Of a stretch of DNA of 64,000 nt, positions 9,069 through 17,392 are shown piece after piece. The position numbers were made by a program, and so were the translations under genes. Under the pieces are notes generated by a model. It saw nothing but the letters and a program-made list of their open reading frames with translations, was not told the DNA's origin and made no database searches. How positions within the stretch are numbered: position 1 is the first letter of the stretch; each line of letters opens with the position of its first letter. The stretch is from Telluria aromaticivorans (lineage in GTDB: Bacteria; Pseudomonadota; Gammaproteobacteria; Burkholderiales; Burkholderiaceae_D): positions 1 through 64,000 of the forward strand of contig NZ_JABAIV010000007.1 in assembly GCF_013003915.1 (NCBI RefSeq). Reading direction: 5' to 3'.

Positions 9069-10709
9069 TTAGCGGCCGGGGCGGCTGCGCGCGATCCCGC
9101 GGGTCAGCACCATCAGCGGCAGCACGCCGACGGCGACGATCGCCAGCGCCGCCGTCGAGGCTTCGGTCAGGCGTTCGTCCGAGGCCAGCACATAGGCCTG
9201 GGTAGCCAGGGTATCGAAATTAAAGGGCCGCATGACCAGGGTTGCCGGCAATTCCTTCATGACTTCCACGAACACCAGCAGGCCGCCCGTCAGCAGGCTG
9301 CCCCGCAGCATGGGGATGTGGATGCGCCAGAGCATGGCCGGCGCGCCGTGGCCGAGCGAACGCGCGGCGTCGTCCATCGACGTGGTGATCTTGCCCAGGC
9401 CCGCCTCCACCGTCTGCAGCGAGACGGCCAGGAAACGTACCAGGTAGGCGTACACCAGTGCTGCGATGCCGCCGGTCAGCAGCAGGCCCGGATTGGTGCC
9501 CGTCAGCTGCATCCAGGCCGAGGCCAGCCAGGTATCGAGCTTCGTCACCGGCAGCAGCACGCCCACCGAGATCACCGTGCCCGACAGCGCGTAGCCAAGC
9601 CCGGCCAAGCGGTTCACGTTGCGGTGCAGGTTGCCGCGCGCGGTGCGCGCCGCATACGCCAGCAGCACCGCGATCGCCACCGCCAGGACCGCCGCCAGCG
9701 CGGCCAGCACGAAGCTGTTCCGGGCAAGCACAAGGAAGCGTTCGCCGAACTGGGCGTCGCCGCTGGTGATTGCCATGTGCAGCAAGACCGCAGCGGGCAG
9801 CAGGAAGCCGGCGCCAAGCGGAACGCTGCAGAACACGACGGCCGCTACAGCGCGCAGGCCCGTCAGGCGGTCGCCCGGATGGCTGGCCTGGCGAGCGCCG
9901 GCGACGTCGAAGCGGGCGCGGGCGCGGCTGATTTGCTCGATCAGGAGCAGCAGCGCCACGAAGCCCAATAAGGCGGCCGCCAGCTGCGCCGCCGCCTCGC
10001 GGTCGCCCAGGGAAAACCACGCACGGTAGATGCCTGTCGTGAAGGTTTGAACGCCGAAATACGAAACCGCGCCATAGTCGGCCAGGGTTTCCATCAGGGC
10101 CAGCGCGGCGCCGGCGGCAATGGCCGGACGCGCCAGCGGTACGGCGATCGTGAAGAAGCGCCGCCATGGGCCCAGTCCCAGCGACCGTCCGACATCGAGC
10201 ATGCCGCCCGCCCGCTCCAGGAAGGTCGCGCGCGCCAGCAGGTACACATACGGATACAGCACGAAGGTGAAGATCACGGCCGCGCCGCCGAGGGTGCGTA
10301 TGTCGGGAAACCAGTAACTGCCTGGCGTGAGCGCAAACGTGGCGCGTAGCCAGGTCTGGACCGGCCCGACGAACTGCAGCAGGTCGGTGTAGGTGTAGGC
10401 CATCACGTAGGTCGGCACCGCCAGCGGCAGCACCAGCGCCCACTCGAACAGGCGCCGCCCGGGAAAGTCGTGCATCGTGACCAGCCAGGCGGCACCAGTC
10501 CCGATGACAATCGTGCCGGTGCCGACGACCGCGCACAGGTAGAGAGTGCTGAGGATATACGAAGCGAGCACGGTGTCGGCCAGGTGGGTCCAGGTCGCGC
10601 CGCCGGCGCCGGGCAGCAGCGACGCCACCACGGTCAGCAAGGGCACCGCTATCAAGACCGCGACCACCAGTGCCGCCGCTTGCAGGGGGTTGAACGCCGA
10701 TTTCGCCAC
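9069..10709 (-). CDS. fbpB: Ferric iron ABC transporter, permease
   Basis: The 546-residue membrane protein contains two binding-protein-dependent permease domains in one chain, about residues 40-260 and 320-540, as in FbpB/SfuB-type iron permeases. Each has an EAA-like loop: YGAVSYFGVQTF follows the first, and ITTSMDDAARSLGHGAPAML marks the second. The start is GTG at 10709 with AGG six bases upstream. It is transcribed away from fbpC and toward fbpA, so the three transporter genes need at least two promoters. Only 28 bp separate its start from that of fbpC, so the promoters must overlap or lie within coding sequence. Confidence 0.9.
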   Translation of the reverse strand: MAKSAFNPLQAAALVVAVLIAVPLLTVVASLLPGAGGATWTHLADTVLASYILSTLYLCAVVGTGTIVIGTGAAWLVTMHDFPGRRLFEWALVLPLAVPTYVMAYTYTDLLQFVGPVQTWLRATFALTPGSYWFPDIRTLGGAAVIFTFVLYPYVYLLARATFLERAGGMLDVGRSLGLGPWRRFFTIAVPLARPAIAAGAALALMETLADYGAVSYFGVQTFTTGIYRAWFSLGDREAAAQLAAALLGFVALLLLIEQISRARARFDVAGARQASHPGDRLTGLRAVAAVVFCSVPLGAGFLLPAAVLLHMAITSGDAQFGERFLVLARNSFVLAALAAVLAVAIAVLLAYAARTARGNLHRNVNRLAGLGYALSGTVISVGVLLPVTKLDTWLASAWMQLTGTNPGLLLTGGIAALVYAYLVRFLAVSLQTVEAGLGKITTSMDDAARSLGHGAPAMLWRIHIPMLRGSLLTGGLLVFVEVMKELPATLVMRPFNFDTLATQAYVLASDERLTEASTAALAIVAVGVLPLMVLTRGIARSRPGR

Positions 10710-10737
10710 GATAACCTAAGGAAATAAAGGAATTATA

Positions 10738-11814
10738 ATGGGTCCTTTACTCCCCCGGACCACCATGGCGCTTCTTGAACTGCAGCAGCTTTCTCATGCT
10801 TACGGCGGCCACCTTGTCGTCGACGGCTTGTCGCTCGACCTGGCGCCCGGCACGATCGGCTGCCTGCTCGGACCGTCCGGCTGCGGCAAGACCACCGTGC
10901 TCCGCTGCATTGCCGGATTCGAGCGCCCCGATGCCGGTACCATCCGGGTGGGCGAAGAAGTGGTCAGCGCGATGTCCACCCACGTGCCGCCCGAGCGCCG
11001 GCGCATCGGCATGGTTTTCCAGAATTATTCGCTCTTTCCGCACCTGAGCGTGGCGGCGAATATCGCCTTCGGCTTGCAGGCCCTGCCCTCCGCCGAGCGC
11101 AAGGCCCGTGTGCACGCCTTGCTGGAACTGGTCGGACTGCCGAGCCAGGCCGGCAGGTATCCGCACGAGCTCTCCGGCGGCCAGCAGCAGCGTGTCGCCC
11201 TGGCGCGGGCCTTGGGCCCGCGGCCGCGCCTTCTGCTGCTGGACGAACCGTTTTCCAGCCTCGACGTGGATCTGCGCGAACGCCTGGCGGCTGAAGTAGG
11301 CGCCATCCTGCGCGCCGAGGGCACGACCGCGGTCATGGTCACACACGACCAGCACGAAGCGTTTGCGATGGCCGACCAGGTGGGCGTCATGCACGGGGGC
11401 CGCATCCAGCAGTGGGACACCCCGTATAACCTGTATCACCGGCCGGCCAACCGCTTCGTGGCGGATTTCATCGGCCAGGGCGCCTTCGTTCCCGGCCAGG
11501 TATTGGCGGGCGGCGCCATCGCCATCGAGCTGGGCGCGCTGCGCAACGCTGCGGCAGGCAGCGCGCCAGCGTGGCAGCCTGGAGACGCTGTCACCGTCCT
11601 GCTGCGCCCGGACGACGTCGTGCACGACGACGCCAGCCCCTTGACAGCCGAGGTGGTGGCAAAGGCGTTTCGCGGCGCCGAATTTCTTTATACGCTCAAG
11701 CTCGGCAGCGGTCAGGAAGTGCTGTCGCTGGTCCCGAGCCACCACGACCACGCGCCGGGCGAACGGATCGGCATCCGCCTCGACGTCGACCACGTGGTCG
11801 CCTTCCCCGCCTGA
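10738..11814 (+). CDS. fbpC: Ferric iron ABC transporter, ATP-binding protein
   Basis: A 358-residue ABC ATPase: Walker A GPSGCGKTT at residues 45-53, signature LSGGQQQRVALARAL near 145, Walker B LLLLDEPFSSLD near 165, and a C-terminal TOBE-like regulatory domain (about 280-358). It powers Fe3+ import through FbpB. ATG at 10738 has AAAGGA six bases upstream. The alternative ATG at 10765 (MALLEL) is also plausible, because a TATAAT hexamer overlaps the first ATG and could give a transcript starting past it. Confidence 0.9.
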   Translation: MGPLLPRTTMALLELQQLSHAYGGHLVVDGLSLDLAPGTIGCLLGPSGCGKTTVLRCIAGFERPDAGTIRVGEEVVSAMSTHVPPERRRIGMVFQNYSLFPHLSVAANIAFGLQALPSAERKARVHALLELVGLPSQAGRYPHELSGGQQQRVALARALGPRPRLLLLDEPFSSLDVDLRERLAAEVGAILRAEGTTAVMVTHDQHEAFAMADQVGVMHGGRIQQWDTPYNLYHRPANRFVADFIGQGAFVPGQVLAGGAIAIELGALRNAAAGSAPAWQPGDAVTVLLRPDDVVHDDASPLTAEVVAKAFRGAEFLYTLKLGSGQEVLSLVPSHHDHAPGERIGIRLDVDHVVAFPA

Positions 11815-11820
11815 TCGACG

Positions 11821-11843
11821 CCGGCCCCCAAGCGAGGCCGGCG
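11821..11843. terminator. Possible shared hairpin between fbpC and the receptor gene
   Basis: GCCGGCC and GGCCGGC form a 7-bp stem in the 48-bp gap between the convergent stop codons of fbpC and the TonB-dependent receptor. There is no clear T-run, so it would be a weak or Rho-assisted terminator. Confidence 0.4.
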
Positions 11844-11862
11844 GCAGGACCTCACGACAGGT

Positions 11863-13968
11863 TTAGAAGCTGGCGAACAGCGACAGTTTCACGCTGCGCG
11901 GCGCGCCCGGCATGATGTTGTTGTCGTTGTGGGCCGATGCCCAATACTTCTTGTCGAACAGGTTTTCCACGTTCAGCTGCAAGCGGTATTGCTTGCTTAG
12001 ACGGTAGAAGACGGCGCCATCGACGCGGGTGAACGACGGCAGCATCACCGTGTTCGAGGTCGAGGTGTACAGGCTGTCGCGATACACCACGCCCAGGGCC
12101 GCAGCCAGCGGTGCGCTGAAGTCGTAGCGGCTCCACAGGGAGAACGTGTGCTTCGGTACCATCGCCAGCTTGGCGCCGGAGCGCACGGTGGCCGACTGGT
12201 CGGCGGTCAGCACCGCGTCCTGGTAAGCGTAGCCGCCCATGACGCTGAGTGCTTGGGTCACGCGTCCCGTCAGATCCAGTTCGACGCCCCTGCTGCGCTG
12301 GCCATCGACCAGGATGCTGGTACCGGCCACCGCGCCCGGCACGACGACGTTGCTTCGGTCGAGCTGATAGACGGCGGCGCTGGCGGCCAGCAGCGGGGTC
12401 ACATCCCACTTCACGCCGAGTTCGACATTGTCAAATTTCTCGGGATCGAAAGCACGGTTGCTTGCGGTAAGCGAGGTAAGCTGATCGCCGGCGCGCGGCA
12501 GGTAGGCGCGGCTATAGCTGGCATATACCGACATCGCTTCCACCGGTTTGTAGATCAGGCCGAAACGTGGGGAGACCGGCGTATCGGTTACCGCGAACTG
12601 GCCATTGCTGGTGGCAAGGCGATTGCTGAAGTCGACGCTGAAGCGGTCGTAGCGCAAGCCCGCCACTGCCTGCCACTGGGGCGAGAAGATGATCTGGTCC
12701 TGCAGGTAGACGGACGCGACCTTGGCCTCGCTGTAGTTGCTGGTCGTCGCCGTCGGGAAGCTGACGCCGCCGGTATAGATTGGGTTACTGGCGAGAACAC
12801 TCGCGGGGGCTGCAAAAGCACCGGTACGGCGCGCGTTATCGGTTTCCTGGCGGCCGAGCTCGACGCCGGCGGCGATCTTGTGGGTGATGCTGCCGGTCGC
12901 CAGCGCGTAGCTCAGGTCGGTCTGGTTGAACAGGTTGTTGCGTTCGGTCGTGTCGAGATAGGCGCCCACGGCAAGACGGCCGGTGGTTGTGTTGACGGCG
13001 CTGTTGGCATACACGTTCTGGTAATACTTGTCGTACTTGGCGACACGGGTACGGTTGCGCAGCATGAAGCCATTGCCGGCATCGTGTTCGACGTAGGCCG
13101 AGAAGGCATCCACGCGCACACCGGTCGGGCTCAGCTCGGCATTGCCAAAGAAAGTCGACACGTCGCTGTCGAATGGACGTCCGTTAAACGAGGGCACGCC
13201 GCGGTCGGCGATGCGGTCGTCGCGGAAGTGCTCGTAGCCGAGGCTGATGCGGGTATTCCTGCCGGCGCGCAGGCTCATGGTCGGATTGATGCCCTTGCGT
13301 TCGAGCGTGACGCCACCGCGGTAGCTGTCCGACCGCTCGGCCATGGCATTGACGCGCACTGCCATGTCCGGGTTCACTGTCCCGCCGACATCGACGGCGG
13401 CGCGCTTGTGGCCATACGAGCCGACGGAGAGGTTGACATCGGCCACGGGTACCCAGCGCGCCTGCTTGCTGACGCGGTTGATCACGCCACCCGAACCGCC
13501 GCGGCCGAAGATCATCGCATTGGCGCCCTTGATGGCCTCGAGGCTTTCGATGTTGTAGAAATCGCGGTAGTACTGCACGTCGTCGCGCATGCCGTCGATA
13601 AAGAAATCGCCGGTCGAGCTATTGCCGCGGAACACGGCTGCGTCGCGGTTGCCTTCTCCCTGGGCCGTGACGATGCCCGGCACGTAGCGGATGGCGTCGG
13701 CAATGCTCTGCATGGCCTGGTCGTCCATCAATCGGCGCGTGATCACCGTCACCGACTGCGGCGAGTCGCGCAGCAACGTATCGGTCTTCATCACGCTGAA
13801 GGTAGTTTTTTCGGCATAGCCACGGTCGGCTGAGCCAAGCACTTCAACCACCGAAACCGGGGCAGGCTGGTCGTCGTTGGCAAGGGCTGCGCAGCTCAGC
13901 AGCATACCTGCCACGGCAAGGGCGATGGGAGTCGGACGGGAGAATGGTGAAGAACTTATGATCGTCAT
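11863..13968 (-). CDS. TonB-dependent siderophore receptor
   Basis: The 701-residue outer-membrane receptor has a signal peptide (about residues 1-30, ending LLSCAALAND), a plug domain (VITRRLMDDQAMQSIADAIR through about 165) and a 22-strand-type barrel ending in the aromatic KLSLFASF. The plug wording (FFIDGMRDDVQYYRDFYNIE, IFGRGGSGGVINRVSK) is typical of the ferrisiderophore group (Fiu/FhuE/FcuA-like). The substrate is not determined. ATG at 13968 is chosen because the more upstream ATG at 14007 falls inside the promoter and Fur box. With the adjacent Fbp ABC transporter it forms an iron-acquisition unit. There is no N-terminal signalling domain and no sigma/anti-sigma pair nearby. Confidence 0.9.
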   Translation of the reverse strand: MTIISSSPFSRPTPIALAVAGMLLSCAALANDDQPAPVSVVEVLGSADRGYAEKTTFSVMKTDTLLRDSPQSVTVITRRLMDDQAMQSIADAIRYVPGIVTAQGEGNRDAAVFRGNSSTGDFFIDGMRDDVQYYRDFYNIESLEAIKGANAMIFGRGGSGGVINRVSKQARWVPVADVNLSVGSYGHKRAAVDVGGTVNPDMAVRVNAMAERSDSYRGGVTLERKGINPTMSLRAGRNTRISLGYEHFRDDRIADRGVPSFNGRPFDSDVSTFFGNAELSPTGVRVDAFSAYVEHDAGNGFMLRNRTRVAKYDKYYQNVYANSAVNTTTGRLAVGAYLDTTERNNLFNQTDLSYALATGSITHKIAAGVELGRQETDNARRTGAFAAPASVLASNPIYTGGVSFPTATTSNYSEAKVASVYLQDQIIFSPQWQAVAGLRYDRFSVDFSNRLATSNGQFAVTDTPVSPRFGLIYKPVEAMSVYASYSRAYLPRAGDQLTSLTASNRAFDPEKFDNVELGVKWDVTPLLAASAAVYQLDRSNVVVPGAVAGTSILVDGQRSRGVELDLTGRVTQALSVMGGYAYQDAVLTADQSATVRSGAKLAMVPKHTFSLWSRYDFSAPLAAALGVVYRDSLYTSTSNTVMLPSFTRVDGAVFYRLSKQYRLQLNVENLFDKKYWASAHNDNNIMPGAPRSVKLSLFASF

Positions 13969-13985
13969 CAGAATGTTAATGGGAA

Positions 13986-14035
13986 TGAGAATGAGAATAA
14001 TTCCCAATATTATTACGGCAGCTCCTTATCTGCAA
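13986..14035 (-). promoter_or_regulatory. Receptor promoter with overlapping Fur box
   Basis: On the minus strand, TTGCAG (14035-14030) and TAATAT (14012-14007) are separated by exactly 17 bp. A 21-bp Fur-like site (13986-14006, containing TGAGAATGAGAATAATTCCC) begins immediately after the -10 hexamer and covers the expected start point. It resembles three GAATGA-type hexamers in tandem, the usual Fur target. Iron repression of the receptor is therefore likely. Confidence 0.75.
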
Positions 14036-14040
14036 GAAAG

Positions 14041-14443
14041 ATTTTGTGGTCAATAATGGGACCGTGTGGAGGTCGTGATGCCGCTAGGCGCTATGCTGGC
14101 AATGCGGAGTACAGCCTAACCGGCTTAGCCCAGGAACATTTACTGCAGGTCGTTGAGGGGACGCTGGGCCCGGTTCCACCGGGCGACCCAGTCTTGAGAC
14201 CGGTACAGCAGGCCATTTACTTCGGCCGCGTCAAGCGTCGTGCCTATCCCGTTGATGCTCACGCCCATGCGTTTGCCGAACAAGTACGTGGGCCGGAACG
14301 AGAAAGGAATTCGATTTTTCTGCGTGCGGGTGTACACAGTTTGCGCTAATTCTGACTGCGATCCAGGTCCGCTATTGGCCCAGCCTGTGTAAAAACGCAA
14401 AATGAAGGACTGGCGGCCGATTTGTACGCGCCAACGTCGGATT
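14041..14443. other. Unassigned sequence between receptor promoter and IS1182 fragment
   Basis: About 400 bp without a gene I can support. A minus-strand reading frame continues from the IS1182 fragment to 14140, but after the break near 14444 its residues no longer match the transposase. The segment probably contains unrecognised IS debris. Confidence 0.5.
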
Positions 14444-14890
14444 CGCATGGCGTCTGGCGCCTGTTCAAGACGTGCCAGCATGCCGTCGAGCACGTCCAGG
14501 TGCTCCCATCGGGTCACTCGCCGCTGCGCGCCCGGCGTACATTTGTCCGTGAGTAGGCAGCCCTTGCAGTTCGAGCTCCAGTAGCGGTGGTTCGTCATGC
14601 CTTTTTCGACGCTCGCGAAACGCCATATCAGGGACTCGCCCGCCGGGCAACGATACTCGTTCTTTGACGGGTCATAAATAAAGTCGGCCTTGTCGAACCG
14701 GCCGCCGGCTTTGGCCCCGGAGGTTTTCGTGGGTGGCACCAAAGTGCAGATGCTGGCCTCATGACAGGCCAGGATTTCTTCGCCCTTGAAGTAGCCGCGG
14801 TCGGCAATTGCTGTCAGTGCCGTGGTGCCGATGGCAGCACGCGCCTTCTTGGCCATGCCGGACAATTGGTCGCGGTCGATGCTCTCTATA
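14444..14890 (-). pseudogene. IS1182-family transposase remnant, copy 2
   Basis: The frame reads IDRDQLSGMAKKARAAIG, IADRGYFKGEEILACHEA, GRFDKADFIYDPSKNEYRC and CTPGAQRRVTRWEHLDVLDG, then MRIRRW, which is the central DDE region of an IS1182 transposase. The N-terminal part is cut off at about 14890, where group II intron sequence begins. The C-terminal part (VEHPFGTIK-type block) is missing after about 14444. It is homologous to copy 1 at 7421-7815 but in opposite orientation. Neither copy can encode an active enzyme. Confidence 0.85.
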
Positions 14891-14899
14891 CAGCAACGC

Positions 14900-15543
14900 T
14901 CATGTCATGCACACCGCATGAATCGTGTTAGCGGCTCGGCCACGCTTGCGGTACCCAGCCAGGTACACAGTAGCCTGATGGACCAGCAGTCCGCCATCCA
15001 TGATGCCCGCGTTCAGGTAGGCGCGTACCAGCCGGATGATTCCAGCGTCGTTCACGCGCTTCCTTAAACGGTCGATCAGGATGTCGTGGTTGACCCGATC
15101 AAAGAACTTCGACAGATCGACATCGACCACGGTGCGGTAGCCTTCCTGCACGTACTGCTGTGCTGCTGTGCTGCTGTGCTGCTGTGCTGCTGTGCTGCTG
15201 TGCTGCTGTGCTGCTGTGCTGCGAGCACAGCATCGCGCGCACGGCGGCCGGGCAGGAACCCGTGGCTGTGTTCACTGAAGGTGGGATCGATCAGCGGTTG
15301 CAGCACCTGCAATAGTGCCTGCTGAATCAGACGGTCGGTCACGGTGGGTATCCCCAGTTCACGTTCGCTTCCATCCGGCTTCGGAATGCCGACGCGCCGC
15401 ACCGGCATGGGCCGGTACGTGTCTTTCATCAGTTGCTGCCCCGCCGATGCGGGCATCTGATGCCGTACACGATTCATCGACAAGTTGTTCGACACTCCTA
15501 CTCGTTCGGTCCTTCGCCACCGGCTCTTCGTCTCTCCGACCAT
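14900..15543 (-). pseudogene. ltrA: Group II intron reverse transcriptase/maturase, broken
   Basis: The first frame reads TYRPMPVRRVGIPKPDGSER, GIPTVTDRLIQQALLQVLQP and FSEHSHGFLPGRRARDAVLA, the RT0-RT2 blocks of an LtrA-type protein. It then enters an octanucleotide repeat (15155-15222) and shifts frame. The correct frame resumes at EGYRTVVDVDLSKFFDRVNH (RT2a/3) and runs to about MDGGLLVHQ. The following blocks are gone. The N-terminus is also shorter than usual (residues after MPASAGQQL are fused directly to KDTYRP), so several lesions are present. Confidence 0.85.
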
Positions 15544-15901
15544 GCCGACGGCTACTACGGCCTCTGCTGACTTCTCGCTCCGGATTTTTTTTCCGTCGCC
15601 CTTTCAAGCACAAGGCGAGATCTCCCCATTGGGTAAGAACGCACTCCTTCACTGCACAACCGCCGGATTACGCCACTTCGCCTTGACCACAAGAACTTCG
15701 CGGTCTGATGCCCGCTCGTCCTGCTCGGCAGCGCCTTGTATCCGATTCTTGTTCATCGGCTCGCAGTTTCGCTCCGTACGCCATCGCATGCGATGGCTCT
15801 CCACATTCGGTCGCCCTCATGCAGTTGTGCTTCGCTTCGCTCACTGTGCTCAGCTCGCGGCGGGACTTGCACCCGCAAGAGTGCGCCCAAACTGGGCGCA
15901 C
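14912..15901 (-). mobile_element. Degenerate group II intron, 5' part
   Basis: The minus strand from 15901 starts GTGCGCCCAGTTTGGGCGCA, a group II intron 5' end (GUGYG) with the first domain I helix, and runs through structured RNA-like sequence to a reverse-transcriptase frame. The 3' half (catalytic YADD region, maturase, domains V and VI) is absent; the element ends against IS1182 copy 2 near 14900. The boundary at 15901 lies 7 bases past the stem of the ssb terminator, as expected for introns that target terminators (class C behaviour). The exact 3' breakpoint is uncertain. Confidence 0.75.
15155..15222. repeat. Octanucleotide microsatellite, eight perfect copies
   Basis: CTGCTGTG is repeated eight times without error from 15155 to 15218, followed by a partial CTGC. 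In the reverse transcriptase frame an intact gene would carry one copy (encoding AQQY). Copy numbers of 1, 4 or 7 keep the frame; the present eight do not. Confidence 0.97.
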
Positions 15902-15904
15902 ATG

Positions 15905-15938
15905 AAAAAGGCCCGCGTCCTCAAGGGAACGCGGGCCT
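15905..15938 (-). terminator. ssb intrinsic terminator
   Basis: On the minus strand a perfect 10-bp stem (AGGCCCGCGT with ACGCGGGCCT) around a 10-base loop is followed by a T-run. It lies 29 bp past the ssb stop. The group II intron starts just behind the T-run. Confidence 0.9.
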
Positions 15939-15966
15939 TATCAACAAGAACGCAACGAGATAGGGC

Positions 15967-16473
15967 CTAGAACGGAATGTCGTCATCCATATCCGAGAAG
16001 TTCGGCGCCGGTTTCGGCTGCGGACGCGCTGCCGGTGCCGGAGGCGCCTGGCGTGGCGCAGGGCGCTGCTGTTGCTGCTGTGGCTCGTAGCCGCCGCCGT
16101 CATCCATGCCGCCACCCATGTCGTTGCCGCCCATGCCCTGGCGACCGCCCAGCATTTGCATGTTCTCGGCGATGACGTCGGTCGCGTAGCGCTCGATGCC
16201 GTCCTTGTCGGTGTACTTGCGGGTCTGCAGGCGGCCTTCGACATAGACCGACGAGCCCTTTTTCAGGTACTGGCCGACGATTTCAGCCAGACGGCCGAAG
16301 AAGGAAATGCGGTGCCACTCGGTCAGCTCTTTCTGCTCGCCAGTATTCTTGTCTTTCGACTTGTACGAGGTTGCCACCGCGATGTTGGCGATCGCGTCGC
16401 CACTTGGCATGTAGCGGATTTCCGGGTCGCGGCCGAGGTTGCCGACGATGATGACCTTGTTAACTGATGCCAT
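15967..16473 (-). CDS. ssb: Single-stranded DNA-binding protein
   Basis: The 168-residue product has an N-terminal OB fold ([20 protein letters not shown] through about residue 110, with [21 protein letters not shown]), a flexible Gly/Gln/Pro linker containing a [16 protein letters not shown] stretch, and the acidic tip DMDDDIPF that recruits partner proteins in DNA replication and repair. Length and order are normal for proteobacterial SSB. ATG at 16473 starts the conserved N-terminus. Its terminator is intact at 15905-15938. No LexA box is visible upstream. Confidence 0.97.
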   Translation of the reverse strand: MASVNKVIIVGNLGRDPEIRYMPSGDAIANIAVATSYKSKDKNTGEQKELTEWHRISFFGRLAEIVGQYLKKGSSVYVEGRLQTRKYTDKDGIERYATDVIAENMQMLGGRQGMGGNDMGGGMDDGGGYEPQQQQQRPAPRQAPPAPAARPQPKPAPNFSDMDDDIPF

Positions 16474-16500
16474 TTTGTTACTCCAATTGATTTTGTAGAG

Positions 16501-16531
16501 CCCTGACTCTGCGTGCTTCTAAGCGTCAGGG
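16501..16531. other. Hairpin upstream of ssb
   Basis: CCCTGAC (16501-16507) and GTCAGGG (16525-16531) form a 7-bp inverted repeat extended by GCGT-like pairing inside. It lies about 30 bp before the ssb start, between ssb and the acetyltransferase gene that ends at 16667 on the same strand. It could be a weak terminator or a 5' leader structure. Confidence 0.4.
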
Positions 16532-16666
16532 AACGAGGTAGTTCAGCTCACTATTATGGGGCCGTTGAGCAGGAACCGAAAGTGCTTTTTCGTGCTGCAC
16601 CAGCACACGAATTCAGACCCGATGCGGGCTGATTGGTGCCCGCCCAGGCTGCGATCAATGTCAAGT

Positions 16667-17392
16667 TCAGGACTGCGGGCCGTGCTGCGCTTCGTAGTCG
16701 AGGCGGCTGGCCTTGAGCCTGGCGATGGTGGCCAGGGCCTGGCCTTCGTCGGCTGTCATGTCTTCGAGGAACATGGCGTTATTGTCGCGAATCCAGGCCA
16801 GCGGCATATCCCACCAGGCAAGGTCCAGCAAGGCCGCGCGCACGGCTTCAGGGAAGCGATAACGGATCAGCTTGGCCGGTGAACCGGCATAGATGCCATA
16901 AGGTTCGGAGCGGAAGTTGGGAGGCAGCAGCGAGCGGGCGCCGATGATGCAGCCGTTTTCGATGATGCCGCCGCCGAGCATCATGGCTTCGTCGCCGATC
17001 CACACGTCGTTCTTGATCACCGAATCCGCATACTGCGGCGGCGGCGCGTTGCGCAGCCCCATGCCGGCGATCGAAAACATGTAGGTCGAGATCGTCCGGC
17101 TCTCATGCTGGCCGTTGAGCAGGAAGCGCAGGCGCAGGCCGCCGGCCACGAAGCGTCCCACCGCCAGGCCCTGCTGCCCGGCATCGTATTTGACGAGCGA
17201 GCCGACGCCGAAGCTCGAGCAGCGGCCGATGTAGAAATGGCCATGCTGTGCTTCCTGGTCGAGCCAGTCGCGGAAAAAATCGTGCGGGATCATGCTCATG
17301 CCGCCGCTGGCATAGCCCATCACCGTGAATTGCCCGGCCCAGGGATGGTTTTCCTGGACCCCGTTGAAGTCGTCTTCAGTCTGGATTTGCAT
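16667..17392 (-). CDS. CatB-related O-acetyltransferase (xenobiotic acetyltransferase type)
   Basis: The 241-residue protein belongs to the left-handed beta-helix acetyltransferases: VIKNDVWIGDEAMMLGGGII, then NGCIIGARSLLPPNF and YGIYAGSPAKLIRYRFPE are the hexapeptide turns and the conserved C-terminal GxPAK(L/I)IRxRF motif of the CatB/Vat group. Relatives acetylate chloramphenicol, streptogramins or sugars with acetyl-CoA. Substrate and any link to drug resistance are unknown here, because many chromosomal members have other roles. It sits between ssb and uvrA. Confidence 0.8.
   Translation of the reverse strand: MQIQTEDDFNGVQENHPWAGQFTVMGYASGGMSMIPHDFFRDWLDQEAQHGHFYIGRCSSFGVGSLVKYDAGQQGLAVGRFVAGGLRLRFLLNGQHESRTISTYMFSIAGMGLRNAPPPQYADSVIKNDVWIGDEAMMLGGGIIENGCIIGARSLLPPNFRSEPYGIYAGSPAKLIRYRFPEAVRAALLDLAWWDMPLAWIRDNNAMFLEDMTADEGQALATIARLKASRLDYEAQHGPQS

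Noticed and set aside
10734-10739. TATAAT as a proven fbpC promoter
   Set aside because: No acceptable -35 hexamer lies 16-18 bp upstream, so it is noted only as a reason for start-codon doubt.
14044-14349. A 101-residue plus-strand frame beside the receptor promoter
   Set aside because: No ribosome site or family, and it lies in IS debris.
15668-15901. A 77-residue frame upstream of the intron reverse transcriptase
   Set aside because: It lies in the structured 5' part of the group II intron RNA, beginning right at the intron boundary.
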